Origin: Paenibacillus mellifer
GTDB taxonomy: Bacteria; Bacillota; Bacilli; Paenibacillales; Paenibacillaceae
Assembly: GCF_023195895.1 (NCBI RefSeq)
Contig: NZ_JALPRK010000001.1
Location: forward strand, 372,001-436,000
Length of the DNA: 64,000 bases
Direction: 5' to 3'
The notes below the pieces were generated by a model that saw nothing but the letters and a program-made list of their open reading frames with translations, did not search any database and was not told where the DNA came from. This document shows positions 33,458 through 42,243 of the stretch, piece by piece; the stretch's first letter is position 1, and each line of letters starts with the position of its first letter. The position numbers were made by a program, and so were the translations under genes.

Positions 33458-34468
33458 ATGAAGAACTGGAGACGAATCGGGAGCCTGGGTTTGCTGGCAT
33501 TACTGCTGGTGCTGGCTGCCTGCGGTAACAATAACACAGTGAACCAAGGAACGAGGAACGCAGCAGAGGCGGCGCAACCAACGCAAAACGCAGGAACGAA
33601 CGCGGAGGCGAATCAACCGGCCGTACAGGAGACGACTTATCCTTATACCGCAACGGATTCCACTGGCAAGGAGTTCACATTTAACGCAGCGCCGGAACGA
33701 ATCGTTTCGCTGGCGCCTTCAGAGACGGAGGTGCTGTTTGCGCTTGGGCTGGACGAACAAGTCGCCGGCGTATCTGATTTAGACGACTATCCGGAAGCGG
33801 TGAAGGACAAACCGCGGATGGGCGGATTCCAGGTGAACGTTGAAGCGGTCGTGGCAGCGCAGCCGGATCTCATTCTGGCGGCTAATCTCATTGATGAGGC
33901 GACGGTCAAAAGCTTGACAGATATGGGGCTAACCGTCTTACAGTCCAATCCGAAAACGATTGACGCGGTGATGGAGCATATTCAAACGATCGGTGAAATT
34001 ACCAATCAGCAGGCCGAAGCGACCGAGGTGATCGGGAAGATGAAGCAGGAAATCCAAACCGTGACCGACGCGGTTGGATCTCTGAGCGAGGACCAGAAGC
34101 AAAAGGTATATATTGAATTCTCCCCGGGTTGGACAGTCGGCAAAGGCGAGTTCATGGATGAGATGATCACGTTATCCGGCGGCATTAACGTCGCTTCCGA
34201 TGTCGAGGGGTGGTCCGAAATAAATGAGGAACAGATTATCCAGGCGAATCCGGACGTCATTTTATATGCAAAAAGCGTAATTGACGAGAATAATAAGACA
34301 TTGGCCGAAATCATCAAAGGTCGTTCAGGCTGGGACCAAATCACGGCCGTGAAGGAGAATCGAATTATCGCTTTAGACGATAATCTCCTCAGCCGCACAG
34401 GCCCTCGCGTAACGCAAGGGCTGATCGAAGTCGCCAAGGCGGTTCATCCGGACTTGATCCAGCCATGA
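33458..34468 (+). CDS. btuF: Cobalamin/cobamide ABC transporter substrate-binding lipoprotein
   Basis: The 336-residue class III periplasmic-type binding protein has a lipoprotein signal (LVLAAC, Cys ~22), a low-complexity Asn/Gln/Ala linker, and the fold-specific segments PERIVSLAPSETEVLFALGLDEQVAGVSDLDDYP, QPDLILAANLIDEATVKSL and a C-terminal ENRIIALDDNLLSRTGPRVTQGL. BtuF identity is inferred from the riboswitch upstream and the cob genes downstream, since sequence alone would also allow a siderophore binder. ATG 33458 has AAGGGGAG at 33442-33449. The stop overlaps btuC (ATGA). Confidence 0.9.
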   Translation: MKNWRRIGSLGLLALLLVLAACGNNNTVNQGTRNAAEAAQPTQNAGTNAEANQPAVQETTYPYTATDSTGKEFTFNAAPERIVSLAPSETEVLFALGLDEQVAGVSDLDDYPEAVKDKPRMGGFQVNVEAVVAAQPDLILAANLIDEATVKSLTDMGLTVLQSNPKTIDAVMEHIQTIGEITNQQAEATEVIGKMKQEIQTVTDAVGSLSEDQKQKVYIEFSPGWTVGKGEFMDEMITLSGGINVASDVEGWSEINEEQIIQANPDVILYAKSVIDENNKTLAEIIKGRSGWDQITAVKENRIIALDDNLLSRTGPRVTQGLIEVAKAVHPDLIQP

Positions 34469-35514
34469 CGCGCGGCAGATTAGCAGGATACGGTGCGGCC
34501 GGGCTCGTACTGCTGGCCGTGACGCTGCTGTTCTGCATCGGCATCGGCTCCGTATATGTGCCTGCCGGGGATATCGCGGCTATTCTGCTGCATCGGCTCC
34601 CGGGACTTGGTCGCCTGATTACGCCGGATTGGAGCACCGCAGCGGAGCAAATCGTCGTTCAGGTTCGCCTGCCCCGCGTGCTGCTCGGCATGTTGGTCGG
34701 CGCTTCGCTCGCCGTGGCGGGCGCCGGGTTTCAAGGTGTGCTGCGCAACCCGCTGGCCGATCCGTTCACGTTGGGCGTATCGTCGGGTTCGGCGATTGGT
34801 GCGGCTGTGCTAATTTTTTTCGGATGGCAGTTTTCGTTGCTTGGCATCTTTACGTTACCGATAATCGCCTTCGTTACGGGGGCGGTTACGTTGTGGATCG
34901 TGATCTGGTTGGCCCGGGAGAACGGGAAGCTGCCGATCGAAAGCCTGGTCTTGTCCGGGGTCGTGATGCAGTCTTTTCTAGGTGCGGTCGTATCCTTCTT
35001 AACGGCGATGTCGAAGAAGACGATCAATGAAATTTATTATTGGACGATGGGAAGTTTGAGCTTGCGCGGATGGTCGTATACGGCCATCCTTTTGCCGTAT
35101 TTACTGCTGGGAGCATTGTTCCTCTGGAGCCGGGCTAAACACTTGAATCTGCTGACTCTTGGCGAACGTCAAGCTTCTCATTCCGGAATGGCGGTGGAAC
35201 GGACGAAGCTGGCGGTGCTGCTCGTTGCCACGCTAATGACCGCGGCAGCGGTGTCGGTGTCGGGGGTGATCGGGTTTGTGGGTTTGGTCGTTCCTCATAT
35301 GATCCGACTAATCACCGGACCGGATTACCGCTTGATTATCCCGTTGTCCGCCTTGGGCGGGGGGATCTTCATGATGTGGAGCGACCTGGCTGCCCGGTCG
35401 TTGCTGGCTCCCACGGAAATTCCGCTGGGGATCGTCACCGCGTTTGTGGGGGCACCTTTCTTTGGATATCTGCTGTATCGGAAAAAGAAGCAAAGAGAGG
35501 AGGAACTGCGTTGA
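34465..35514 (+). CDS. btuC: FecCD-family ABC transporter permease (cobalamin)
   Basis: The 349-residue permease has about ten hydrophobic segments and the FecCD landmarks RLPRVLLGMLVGASLAVAGAGFQGVLRNPLADPFTLGVSSGSAIGA (~64-109), VSVSGVIGFVGLVVPHMIRLITGPDYR (~252-278) and PTEIPLGIVTAFVGAPFFGYLL at the end. It overlaps btuF and btuD by a few bases, so expression is tightly coupled. Forms the import channel for cobamides with BtuD and BtuF. Confidence in the family is very high; substrate comes from context. Confidence 0.93.
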   Translation: MTRGRLAGYGAAGLVLLAVTLLFCIGIGSVYVPAGDIAAILLHRLPGLGRLITPDWSTAAEQIVVQVRLPRVLLGMLVGASLAVAGAGFQGVLRNPLADPFTLGVSSGSAIGAAVLIFFGWQFSLLGIFTLPIIAFVTGAVTLWIVIWLARENGKLPIESLVLSGVVMQSFLGAVVSFLTAMSKKTINEIYYWTMGSLSLRGWSYTAILLPYLLLGALFLWSRAKHLNLLTLGERQASHSGMAVERTKLAVLLVATLMTAAAVSVSGVIGFVGLVVPHMIRLITGPDYRLIIPLSALGGGIFMMWSDLAARSLLAPTEIPLGIVTAFVGAPFFGYLLYRKKKQREEELR

Positions 35515-36299
35515 TCGAGGTGTCGGGAGTTGCGAAGGCGTTTGGCCGGCTGGAGGTGTTGAAAGATGTAGACTGGCAGGTTGGCCGCGGTGAGTTTTGG
35601 GGATTGATTGGTCCAAACGGTAGTGGCAAAACGACTTTGCTGAATCTAATCTCAGGCGTGGAACAGCCGGATGTCGGCTCCATTGCGCTTGGGGGGCATT
35701 CGCTGGCTGCTTACTCCCGCAAGGAATTGTCGCGTAAGGTCGCCGTGCTCCAGCAGGACGGCCTTCCGTCTGTGGCGTTTACGGTTCGCGAGGTCGTGGA
35801 AATGGGGCGATTTGCCCATCAGGATTGGCGCGGCAAGGAGAGCGGAGGGGCGGAAGCAGGCCGTCGCCTCATCGACGGAATTATGGATCGCCTCGACTTG
35901 AAGGAGCTGGAGCATCGTCCGCTTCACGTGCTGAGCGGGGGGCAACGGCAGAGGGTGGCGCTTGGGAAGGTGATGGCCCAGCAACCAGAGTTGGTATTGC
36001 TGGATGAACCCACGACTTATCTGGACCTGCGTTACCAAATGCAATTTATGGAGCTGGTGGCCGAATGGCGGCGTGAAGCAGGGCTTACCGTCGTATCCGT
36101 GATGCATGATCTGAATTTGGCCGCGTTGTTTTGCAGTCATCTGCTTGTTATGAGCGGTGGCCGGATAGTGGATCAGGGAGAGCCGGAGGACATACTGTCG
36201 CCGGAGCTAGTCGCTGCGGTGTTTGGGGTTCAGGCTCATCAAGTGATACATCCGGATGCGGATGTTCCGCAGCTGCTGCTGCGCAGGGAACGGCTGTAG
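35511..36299 (+). CDS. btuD: Cobalamin ABC transporter ATP-binding protein
   Basis: The 262-residue ATPase has Walker A GPNGSGKTT, Q-loop LQQDGLP, signature LSGGQRQRV, Walker B LVLLDEPTTYLD and the MHDLNLA switch, typical of the FepC/BtuD group. The start is TTG 35511, overlapping the btuC stop (TTGA) behind AGAGAGGAGG; the open frame further upstream lies inside btuC and is not used. It completes the btuFCD importer. Confidence 0.92.
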   Translation: MIEVSGVAKAFGRLEVLKDVDWQVGRGEFWGLIGPNGSGKTTLLNLISGVEQPDVGSIALGGHSLAAYSRKELSRKVAVLQQDGLPSVAFTVREVVEMGRFAHQDWRGKESGGAEAGRRLIDGIMDRLDLKELEHRPLHVLSGGQRQRVALGKVMAQQPELVLLDEPTTYLDLRYQMQFMELVAEWRREAGLTVVSVMHDLNLAALFCSHLLVMSGGRIVDQGEPEDILSPELVAAVFGVQAHQVIHPDADVPQLLLRRERL

Positions 36300-36350
36300 A
36301 GGCGTCGGAAGTATGAAAGGAATGCTTAAGGAAGAGAGGGGAATAAAGTT

Positions 36351-37439
36351 ATGGGATATGATTCATTAGGGCAACTGTTACAAGGGATAACTCCACTGGA
36401 CCAAGCCGCAATGGCAGGGGCGCGCGTCCATGTGGACCGTTTGACGAAACCGCCGGGAAGCCTCGGAAAGCTGGAAGAATTGGCTGAGAAGCTGGCGGGC
36501 ATCACGGGCGAGATCCGACCGATGTTCTCGAAACGTTCGGTGATCGTCATGGCGGCAGATCACGGCGTTTGTGAGGAAGGGGTCAGCGCGTTTCCGGCAG
36601 AAGTGACTCCGCAGATGGTGCACAACTTCTTGACCGGCGGCGCAGCGGTGAATGTGCTGGCGCGTCAGGCTTCGGCCGACGTCGTTTGCGTGGATATCGG
36701 GGTGAATGCGGAGTTATCGCATCCTGCTCTTGTCCAGCGAAAGCTGCGTTACGGAACCGGGAATATGGCTAAAGGACCGGCAATGTCCCGAGATGAAGCC
36801 GAGGCGGCTATCTTAGTGGGTGTCGAGGTGGTTGATGCCGCGGTGTCCCAAGGCGTACGATTGTTTGTCACCGGGGAGATGGGCATCGGCAACACTACGG
36901 CCAGCGCTGCGATCATGAGCAGCCTGACGGGAGTTACCCCGCAGCAGACGGTTGGACGCGGAACCGGGGTCAACGATGAACGGCTGCTGCACAAAATCGC
37001 GGTTGTGGAGCGGGCACTGGAGACTAACCATCCGGATGCAGATGATCCGCTGGATGTGCTGGCCAAGGTGGGTGGCCTGGAAATCGCCGGATTAACCGGC
37101 GTCATCCTGGGGGCCGCCGCCCGGCGCTGCCCGGTCGTGATCGACGGATTTATTTCGTCCGTCGCCGCGTTGCTGGCGGTACGGCTGAAGCCAGAGGCGG
37201 CCGGTTACCTGATCGCTTCGCATGTCTCTCACGAGCAAGGACACTGCGCCCTCTTGAAGGAGCTCGGGCTGAATCCGATGCTGGAGCTGGACATGCGGCT
37301 GGGCGAAGGCACGGGCGGCGTGCTGGCGCTCCATCTCGTCGATGCGGCCTGCCGCATCGTGACCGAGATGGCGACGTTCGAGAGCGCCGGCGTCACGGAT
37401 GGCAAGCAGGGCGCAAATGACGGGGAGACGGCGCGATGA
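36351..37439 (+). CDS. cobT: Nicotinate-nucleotide--dimethylbenzimidazole phosphoribosyltransferase
   Basis: The 362-residue enzyme activates the lower-ligand base by making alpha-ribazole phosphate from nicotinate mononucleotide. Family segments are RVHVDRLTKPPGSLGKLEELA at ~24, MAADHGVCEEGVSAFP (~64), FVTGEMGIGNTTASAA (~172), GRGTGVNDE (~202) and the C-terminal DMRLGEGTGGVLALHLVDAA with the catalytic Glu. It is 51 bp after btuD with GAAGAGAGGGG as ribosome binding site, and overlaps cobU (ATGA). Acts with CobU and CobS in nucleotide-loop assembly. Confidence 0.95.
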   Translation: MGYDSLGQLLQGITPLDQAAMAGARVHVDRLTKPPGSLGKLEELAEKLAGITGEIRPMFSKRSVIVMAADHGVCEEGVSAFPAEVTPQMVHNFLTGGAAVNVLARQASADVVCVDIGVNAELSHPALVQRKLRYGTGNMAKGPAMSRDEAEAAILVGVEVVDAAVSQGVRLFVTGEMGIGNTTASAAIMSSLTGVTPQQTVGRGTGVNDERLLHKIAVVERALETNHPDADDPLDVLAKVGGLEIAGLTGVILGAAARRCPVVIDGFISSVAALLAVRLKPEAAGYLIASHVSHEQGHCALLKELGLNPMLELDMRLGEGTGGVLALHLVDAACRIVTEMATFESAGVTDGKQGANDGETAR

Positions 37440-38029
37440 AAATCCTGGTGACCGGCGGCGCTCGCAGCGGCAAAAGCACGTTCGCCGAACGTTGGGTGAT
37501 GAAACAGGCGAAGGCCGCCTGTTATGTGGCAACGGCGCAAGCGTTTGACGACGAGATGAAGGCCCGGATCAACCTGCACCGTCTCCAGAGGGAGCAAAGC
37601 GGGTTCGCTTGGACAACCCGTGAAGCGCCGCTTGGTCTGGTTGAGCTGTTGCAGGAGTTAGGTGAACAACCGGATAGGATGGAGGAGATCTCGGTCTCGG
37701 AAGTCACTTGCCCGATCGTGCTGATCGACTGCTTGACCCTATGGCTGTCGAACGTGCTCCTTCGCGCAGGTGATGGCCCGGATACCTCCGACGCCGTGTT
37801 GGCGAGGGAAATCGAGCGGCTGGCCGCTGCTGTAGAAGCTTTTCCCGGCACGCTGGTGATGGTGACCAACGAGGTGGGCAGCGGGATCGTTCCCGAGTAT
37901 CCGCTAGGCCGGCAATACCGGGATTGGGCCGGCCTGCTGAACCGCACGATGGCGTCAATATCGGACCAGGTCTTTCTGGTCACCGCGGGAATCCCCATCG
38001 AGCTGAAAAGCCTGGAGTATCGCTTATGA
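37436..38029 (+). CDS. cobU: Adenosylcobinamide kinase/adenosylcobinamide-phosphate guanylyltransferase
   Basis: The 197-residue bifunctional enzyme phosphorylates adenosylcobinamide and converts it to AdoCbi-GDP. P-loop GGARSGKST (~7-15), the guanylylated His in INLHRLQRE (~46), the IVLIDCLTLWLSN Walker B-like segment and VTNEVGSGIVPEYPLGRQYRDWAGLLNR are all characteristic. It overlaps cobT and cobS by 4 bp each. A ~15-residue insert after residue 76 is slightly longer than in E. coli but does not touch the active site. Confidence 0.95.
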   Translation: MKILVTGGARSGKSTFAERWVMKQAKAACYVATAQAFDDEMKARINLHRLQREQSGFAWTTREAPLGLVELLQELGEQPDRMEEISVSEVTCPIVLIDCLTLWLSNVLLRAGDGPDTSDAVLAREIERLAAAVEAFPGTLVMVTNEVGSGIVPEYPLGRQYRDWAGLLNRTMASISDQVFLVTAGIPIELKSLEYRL

Positions 38030-38880
38030 CCGTATCGAGACGCGATACTACTGCCCGGAAGGACAAATCGGGTACTCTGCAACCGTTGCTGGCCGCCTTC
38101 CAATTCCTGTCCCGCTTCCCGGTTCGGGCCGAACTGGAATTTACGCCGGACCTGTTGCGACGCAGCACCGCTTATTATCCGCTAGTGGGAGCAGCGATCG
38201 GCGCCTCCGTCTGGGCGGGAGGCTGGCTCGCCGCTTGGCTGCTTCCGCCGCTTCCGGCGGCCGTACTCGCCTTAATTCTCGGGGTCTGGTTAACCGGAGG
38301 GCTGCATCTGGACGGTTGGATGGATACGGCCGACGGGCTGCTTAGCTACCGGTCACGCGAGAAGATGTTGGAGATTATGAAAGACAGCCGGGTTGGTGCG
38401 ATGGGAGTATTGGCCTGCGTTCTCTTGCTTTTGCTTAAGGCCTCGTTGTTGGCATCCCTCCTCCAAGGAGACATGGTGACAATGGGGCTCGTGTTGTTGA
38501 TGGCCCCTTTATGGAGCCGCTGGTTTATGAGTCGGGCGATGTATCGATGGCCGAAAGCGCGGCAAGGTGAGGGGTTAGCCGCGCAGTTCCACGGCTTCGG
38601 TGAGCGGGATGCCTGGGGGGGCACGATAATGGCAGTCACATTAACCGTCATGGTGCTGCTGCTAACCCTGCTCCTGTCGCTGGGCGAAGCTGACGAAACC
38701 GCGTTGCTTCGCTCATTACTCTATATCGTTGTGGCGCCTTTGATTGCTTGGGCAGCGGGAACCTGGGCGGCCCGTCGGATCAGTGCCAAGCTGGGCGGCT
38801 TGACGGGTGACACGTACGGGGCGCTTGGTGAAGGGCTGGAGGCCGTCCTTCTGCTGCTCGCCGTGTTGATATTGCGGTAA
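38026..38880 (+). CDS. cobS: Adenosylcobinamide-GDP ribazoletransferase (cobalamin synthase)
   Basis: This 284-residue membrane protein joins AdoCbi-GDP with alpha-ribazole(-phosphate). It shows AFQFLSRFPVRAELEFT, STAYYPLVGAAIGA, the metal-binding GGLHLDGWMDTADGLLS (~88-104) followed by REKMLEIMKDSRVGAMG, and C-terminal GGLTGDTYGALGEGLEA, with six or so hydrophobic helices. ATG 38026 overlaps the cobU stop (ATGA); the longer open frame is inside cobU. A 178-bp gap follows before cobQ. Confidence 0.95.
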   Translation: MTVSRRDTTARKDKSGTLQPLLAAFQFLSRFPVRAELEFTPDLLRRSTAYYPLVGAAIGASVWAGGWLAAWLLPPLPAAVLALILGVWLTGGLHLDGWMDTADGLLSYRSREKMLEIMKDSRVGAMGVLACVLLLLLKASLLASLLQGDMVTMGLVLLMAPLWSRWFMSRAMYRWPKARQGEGLAAQFHGFGERDAWGGTIMAVTLTVMVLLLTLLLSLGEADETALLRSLLYIVVAPLIAWAAGTWAARRISAKLGGLTGDTYGALGEGLEAVLLLLAVLILR

Positions 38881-38933
38881 GGCCCAGGTGTTAATGTTGA
38901 GGTAAGTCCATGTCCTAACCCAGGTTTTGCGCC

Positions 38934-38999
38934 ATTATCCCTTATGTTCAAGGTGCTGATTACGTTACAAGGGCGCTTACCCTTAACGAAAGGGATAAT
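38934..38999 (+). other. 10-bp inverted repeat in the cobS-cobQ gap
   Basis: ATTATCCCTT (38934-38943) and AAGGGATAAT (38990-38999) are perfect inverted arms 46 nt apart. No T-run follows. It may be a long-range mRNA stem or an operator; the rest of the gap shows nothing I recognise. Confidence 0.4.
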
Positions 39000-39058
39000 C
39001 GTACAAAGCCGCCTACAGGGGTAGCAAATCTCACGATTCGGAAAGGAGTGGAGTTCAA

Positions 39059-40687
39059 GTGAACAAAGGGTCTGACGAGTTTGCAGCCGCTGCGGCCAGC
39101 CCGGTTCTCATGATCCAAGGTACGGCATCGGATGTGGGAAAAAGCGTCATCGTGACGGCGCTGTGCCGTATTTTCGCGCAGGATGGGCTTCGTCCAGCTC
39201 CGTTTAAATCGCAGAATATGGCTCTGAACTCCTACGTTACACCTGACGGATGCGAAATCGGCCGGGCGCAAGGGGTCCAGGCGGAGGCTTGCGGGATCGA
39301 TGCCACCACGGACATGAATCCAGTATTGATCAAGCCAACGGGTGAGATGCATTCGCAAATCGTCGTTCACGGCCGTCCTTACCGACATCTCAGCGCATCA
39401 GACTATCGCGAGGAATTCCTGCCCCACGCCAAGTCGCTGGTGATGGAAGCGCTCGGGAGATTACGCACGAAACACGGTATCGTTGTCATGGAGGGGGCTG
39501 GCAGCCCGGCGGAAATCAACCTGAAGCAGCGGGATATCGTTAATATGAATCTGGCTGAGTGGGCAGATGCTCCGGTCATTCTGGTTGGCGATATCGATCG
39601 AGGCGGTGTATTTGCTTTTCTCGTCGGTACGTTGGAGCTGCTGGAGCCGCACGAACGAGCCCGGGTCAAAGGGTTCATGATCAATAAGTTCCGCGGCGAC
39701 TTGTCCCTGCTTCAGCCTGGATTGGATTGGCTGGAGCAGCGAACGGGAATTCCCGTGCTGGGCGTACTTCCCTTCCTGCCAGATCTGGATATTGAAGCGG
39801 AGGATTCCGTTGTCCTGGATACCTACGCAACCCGCTCGGAGAAGGCGGTTGGCAAGGAGTTGGACATCGCGGTTATTCGTTACCCGCGGATTTCTAATTT
39901 TACTGATTTTGCACCTTTGGCCGCCGAACCGGACGTATCGCTTCGTTATGTGAGCAGCCCCTCGGAGCTTGGTTGTCCGGATGCCGTCATTTTACCGGGA
40001 ACTAAGGACACGATCGGGGATTTGGAATTCTTGCGGGTACAAGGACTGGAAGGAGCGATTTGCAGACTGATCGAAGGGGATACCCAAACCCAGCTAGTTG
40101 GCATTTGTGGCGGATATCAAATGCTGGGAGAACAGCTGCATGATCCAGAAGCGGTAGAATCCGGCCAAGCGAGATCTACGAGGGGACTCGGTTTGCTGCC
40201 TTTATCGACGACCTTCGTACCGGGCAAGAGAACCATCCGCGTTTATGGCCATACGGTAGACAACCTGCCAGTTCCGCTGGTTCCTTCAGATCGCCTCCTC
40301 CCAATCGAGGGTTATGAAATCCACTCTGGCACGACGAAGCGGCTTCAGGACATCCGCCCTTTGTTTATGCTGCAAGCCGAAGGGCTAGAGCCAGGGCAAG
40401 GAGGAGTGAAGGAGAATTCGCATCCGGAAGGAGCAGCCCGCGCAGACGGGAGAGTATTCGGGACATATCTGCATGGGGTATTCCACAATGATGCTTGGCG
40501 ACGTGCCTTGTTGGATGGGCTGCGTACAGGCAAAGGTCTAGAACCCTTGGGGACCACCTTTGCGTCCTCCTTACGGAAGGAGGAGGCCTTCAACCGACTG
40601 GCCGATGAGGTCCGCGGCCATTTGCGGATGGACCTGGTATACGAAATCTCCGGAATTCGCCCGAGGGTAGAAGAAGGTAAGCTTTGA
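39059..40687 (+). CDS. cobQ: Cobyric acid synthase (adenosylcobyric acid synthase, glutamine-hydrolysing)
   Basis: The 542-residue CobQ/CbiP amidates four side chains of adenosylcobyrinate a,c-diamide. The N-terminal ATPase domain has GTASDVGKSVIVTALCRIFAQDG (~17-39), SQNMALNSYVT and GAGSPAEINL, with DIDRGGVFA near residue 179; the C-terminal class I amidotransferase has GICGGYQMLG (nucleophile Cys ~350) and the late HGVFHND histidine. GTG 39059 follows AAAGGAGTGG. It is the only late ring-modifying enzyme here and may serve adenosylcobyric acid salvage with CbiZ, or de novo synthesis if earlier genes lie elsewhere. Confidence 0.95.
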   Translation: MNKGSDEFAAAAASPVLMIQGTASDVGKSVIVTALCRIFAQDGLRPAPFKSQNMALNSYVTPDGCEIGRAQGVQAEACGIDATTDMNPVLIKPTGEMHSQIVVHGRPYRHLSASDYREEFLPHAKSLVMEALGRLRTKHGIVVMEGAGSPAEINLKQRDIVNMNLAEWADAPVILVGDIDRGGVFAFLVGTLELLEPHERARVKGFMINKFRGDLSLLQPGLDWLEQRTGIPVLGVLPFLPDLDIEAEDSVVLDTYATRSEKAVGKELDIAVIRYPRISNFTDFAPLAAEPDVSLRYVSSPSELGCPDAVILPGTKDTIGDLEFLRVQGLEGAICRLIEGDTQTQLVGICGGYQMLGEQLHDPEAVESGQARSTRGLGLLPLSTTFVPGKRTIRVYGHTVDNLPVPLVPSDRLLPIEGYEIHSGTTKRLQDIRPLFMLQAEGLEPGQGGVKENSHPEGAARADGRVFGTYLHGVFHNDAWRRALLDGLRTGKGLEPLGTTFASSLRKEEAFNRLADEVRGHLRMDLVYEISGIRPRVEEGKL

Positions 40688-40719
40688 CAAATCAGGTGAT
40701 TCTAAGGTAGCATGATAAT

Positions 40720-40840
40720 ACGCTTAATTTTCGATGAGTAAAGTCGAAAAGCGGGGGAACCACTTTTTGGGGCGAATCGTTGCTAGTACTAACGTAGGGA
40801 ACCATCTTTCCCGAGCCCGTCAGCTAACCTCGTTTGCAGT
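40720..40840 (+). ncRNA. c-di-AMP riboswitch (ydaO-yuaA class)
   Basis: The leader carries the class hallmarks in order: ACGCTTAATTTTCG, GCGGGGGAACCACTTTTTGG, GGGCGAATCG, a variable arm, GTAGGGAACCATCTTTCCC and the nearly invariant CCCGTCAGCTAACCTCG, closing with GTTTGC. A perfect TTGACA at 40684-40689 lies upstream, but its -10 partner is uncertain (TAGCAT at 18 bp or GATAAT at 24 bp). A terminator/antiterminator pair follows. Ligand binding in this class normally turns expression off. Confidence 0.92.
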
Positions 40841-40844
40841 GGAT

Positions 40845-40907
40845 GGGTCATCTTAAATATATTCAGTCATCAATTAATGACCCTGTTTATTTGAGCGGGG
40901 TCTTTTT
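40845..40907 (+). terminator. Riboswitch expression platform: antiterminator and terminator
   Basis: GGGTCAT (40845-40851) can pair with ATGACCC (40877-40883); alternatively GACCC (40879-40883) pairs with GGGGTC (40897-40902), which is followed by TTTTT. The two helices share ATGACCC and are mutually exclusive, as expected for transcriptional control. Confidence 0.8.
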
Positions 40908-41013
40908 GTGTTTCTCAAGGGATATGACCCGAGCATTCGGCGGAGTACTCACATTCACTGCAAGGTTTCCGGCTTCTTCTTTACCCATCGACCCATTAAA
41001 GGAGGAGATGATT

Positions 41014-42165
41014 ATGGCAAATCCGAAGTACATCACCGACATTGCCAAGGTGAGCGAGTTGTCCGAGCAGGAGCGGCAGGAACTGAAACCGATAACGGAC
41101 AAATTCGTCTTTCGGGTGAATGATTACTATCTGAATCTGATTGACTGGAACGATCCGGAGGACCCCATCCGCAAGCTGGTGATCCCGAATACGGGCGAAC
41201 TGAAAGAATACGGGCGCTGGGACGCTTCCGACGAGGCGACGAACTATGCGGTTCCCGGCTGCCAGCACAAGTACCGGACGACCGCGCTGCTCATCGTATC
41301 CGAGGTTTGCGGCTCCTACTGCCGCTATTGTTTCCGCAAACGGCTGTTCCGTAACGATGTGAAGGAGGCGATGTCGGATGTGACGCCGGGCATTGAGTAC
41401 ATTGCTCAACATCCCGAGATTAACAACGTGCTGCTGACCGGCGGTGACAGCCTGATCCTGGCCACGAGAAAGCTGCGTTCCATTCTCGAACAGCTGCGGG
41501 CCATTGAACATGTCAAGATCATCCGGCTTGGCTCCAAAATCCCCGTTTTTAATCCTATGCGAATCTATGAAGATCCGGAGCTGTTGGATCTGATCAAGGA
41601 ATTCTCGACCGTAGACCAACGTATTTATGTCATGGCGCATATCAATCATCCGCGCGAAATTACCCCTGAGGCTAAGAAAGGCTTCCAGGCGCTGCACGAC
41701 GCCGGTGCAATTGTGGTTAATCAGACCCCGATCCTCAAAGGCATTAACGACGATGCGGCCGTGCTTGGCGAATTGCTGGATCGGTTATCCTGGGCCGGCG
41801 TCACCCCTTATTATTTCTTCATCAACCGTCCGGTCGCCGGAAATGCTGACTTTGTCATTCCGCTGAAACGGGCGTATCAGCTGGTTGAGGAAGCGAAAGC
41901 TCGCACATCGGGTTTAGGCAAGCGGGTGCGCCTGTCGATGAGTCATTCGTCGGGCAAAATCGAAATTTTGGGGATCGATGACGGCCATGCTTATCTCAAA
42001 TACCATCAGTCGCGAGACAATGAGTATGGCAAATTCATGATCTTGCCTTGTCCGGATGAGGCCGCTTGGTTCGATGATCTACCGGGCAGCGAAGCCTATT
42101 GGAAGAAGCCGGAGAGGGAGTGGGAGGAAGTTGATTCCGTAAACGAAATGTCCTATACCGGTTAA
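41014..42165 (+). CDS. KamA/AblA-like radical SAM aminomutase family protein
   Basis: The 383-residue protein belongs to the lysine-2,3-aminomutase family. It has the radical-SAM motif SEVCGSYCRYCFRKRLF (Cys-x3-Cys-x2-Cys, ~residues 96-103), LLTGGDSLIL, IRLGSKIPVFNPMRI, AHINHPREITPEA and QTPILKGIND, and a candidate PLP lysine in SHSSGKIEILG near the C-terminus. It is shorter than classical KamA (~415) and closer to AblA-related paralogues, so the substrate may not be lysine. ATG 41014 has GGAGGAG at 41001-41007; ATG 41008 is too close to it. It is the only gene under the c-di-AMP riboswitch. Confidence 0.9.
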   Translation: MANPKYITDIAKVSELSEQERQELKPITDKFVFRVNDYYLNLIDWNDPEDPIRKLVIPNTGELKEYGRWDASDEATNYAVPGCQHKYRTTALLIVSEVCGSYCRYCFRKRLFRNDVKEAMSDVTPGIEYIAQHPEINNVLLTGGDSLILATRKLRSILEQLRAIEHVKIIRLGSKIPVFNPMRIYEDPELLDLIKEFSTVDQRIYVMAHINHPREITPEAKKGFQALHDAGAIVVNQTPILKGINDDAAVLGELLDRLSWAGVTPYYFFINRPVAGNADFVIPLKRAYQLVEEAKARTSGLGKRVRLSMSHSSGKIEILGIDDGHAYLKYHQSRDNEYGKFMILPCPDEAAWFDDLPGSEAYWKKPEREWEEVDSVNEMSYTG

Positions 42166-42227
42166 ATAAATGTACCCTGACCGTCAGCCCCGGTAATTCT
42201 GGGGGAGTGGTCAGGGTACATTTATTT
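42164..42227. terminator. Bidirectional terminator with 19-bp perfect arms
   Basis: Arms 42164-42182 (AAATAAATGTACCCTGACC) and 42209-42227 are perfect inverted repeats around a 26-nt loop with its own small stem. It separates the convergent KamA-like and chemoreceptor genes and ends in T on both strands. Confidence 0.85.
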
Positions 42228-42243
42228 CGATTTGCGTCGTCCG

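Noticed and set aside
40834..41013. N-terminal extension of the KamA-like protein
   Set aside because: The extension would translate the riboswitch terminator itself. GGAGGAG just before 41014 fixes the start.
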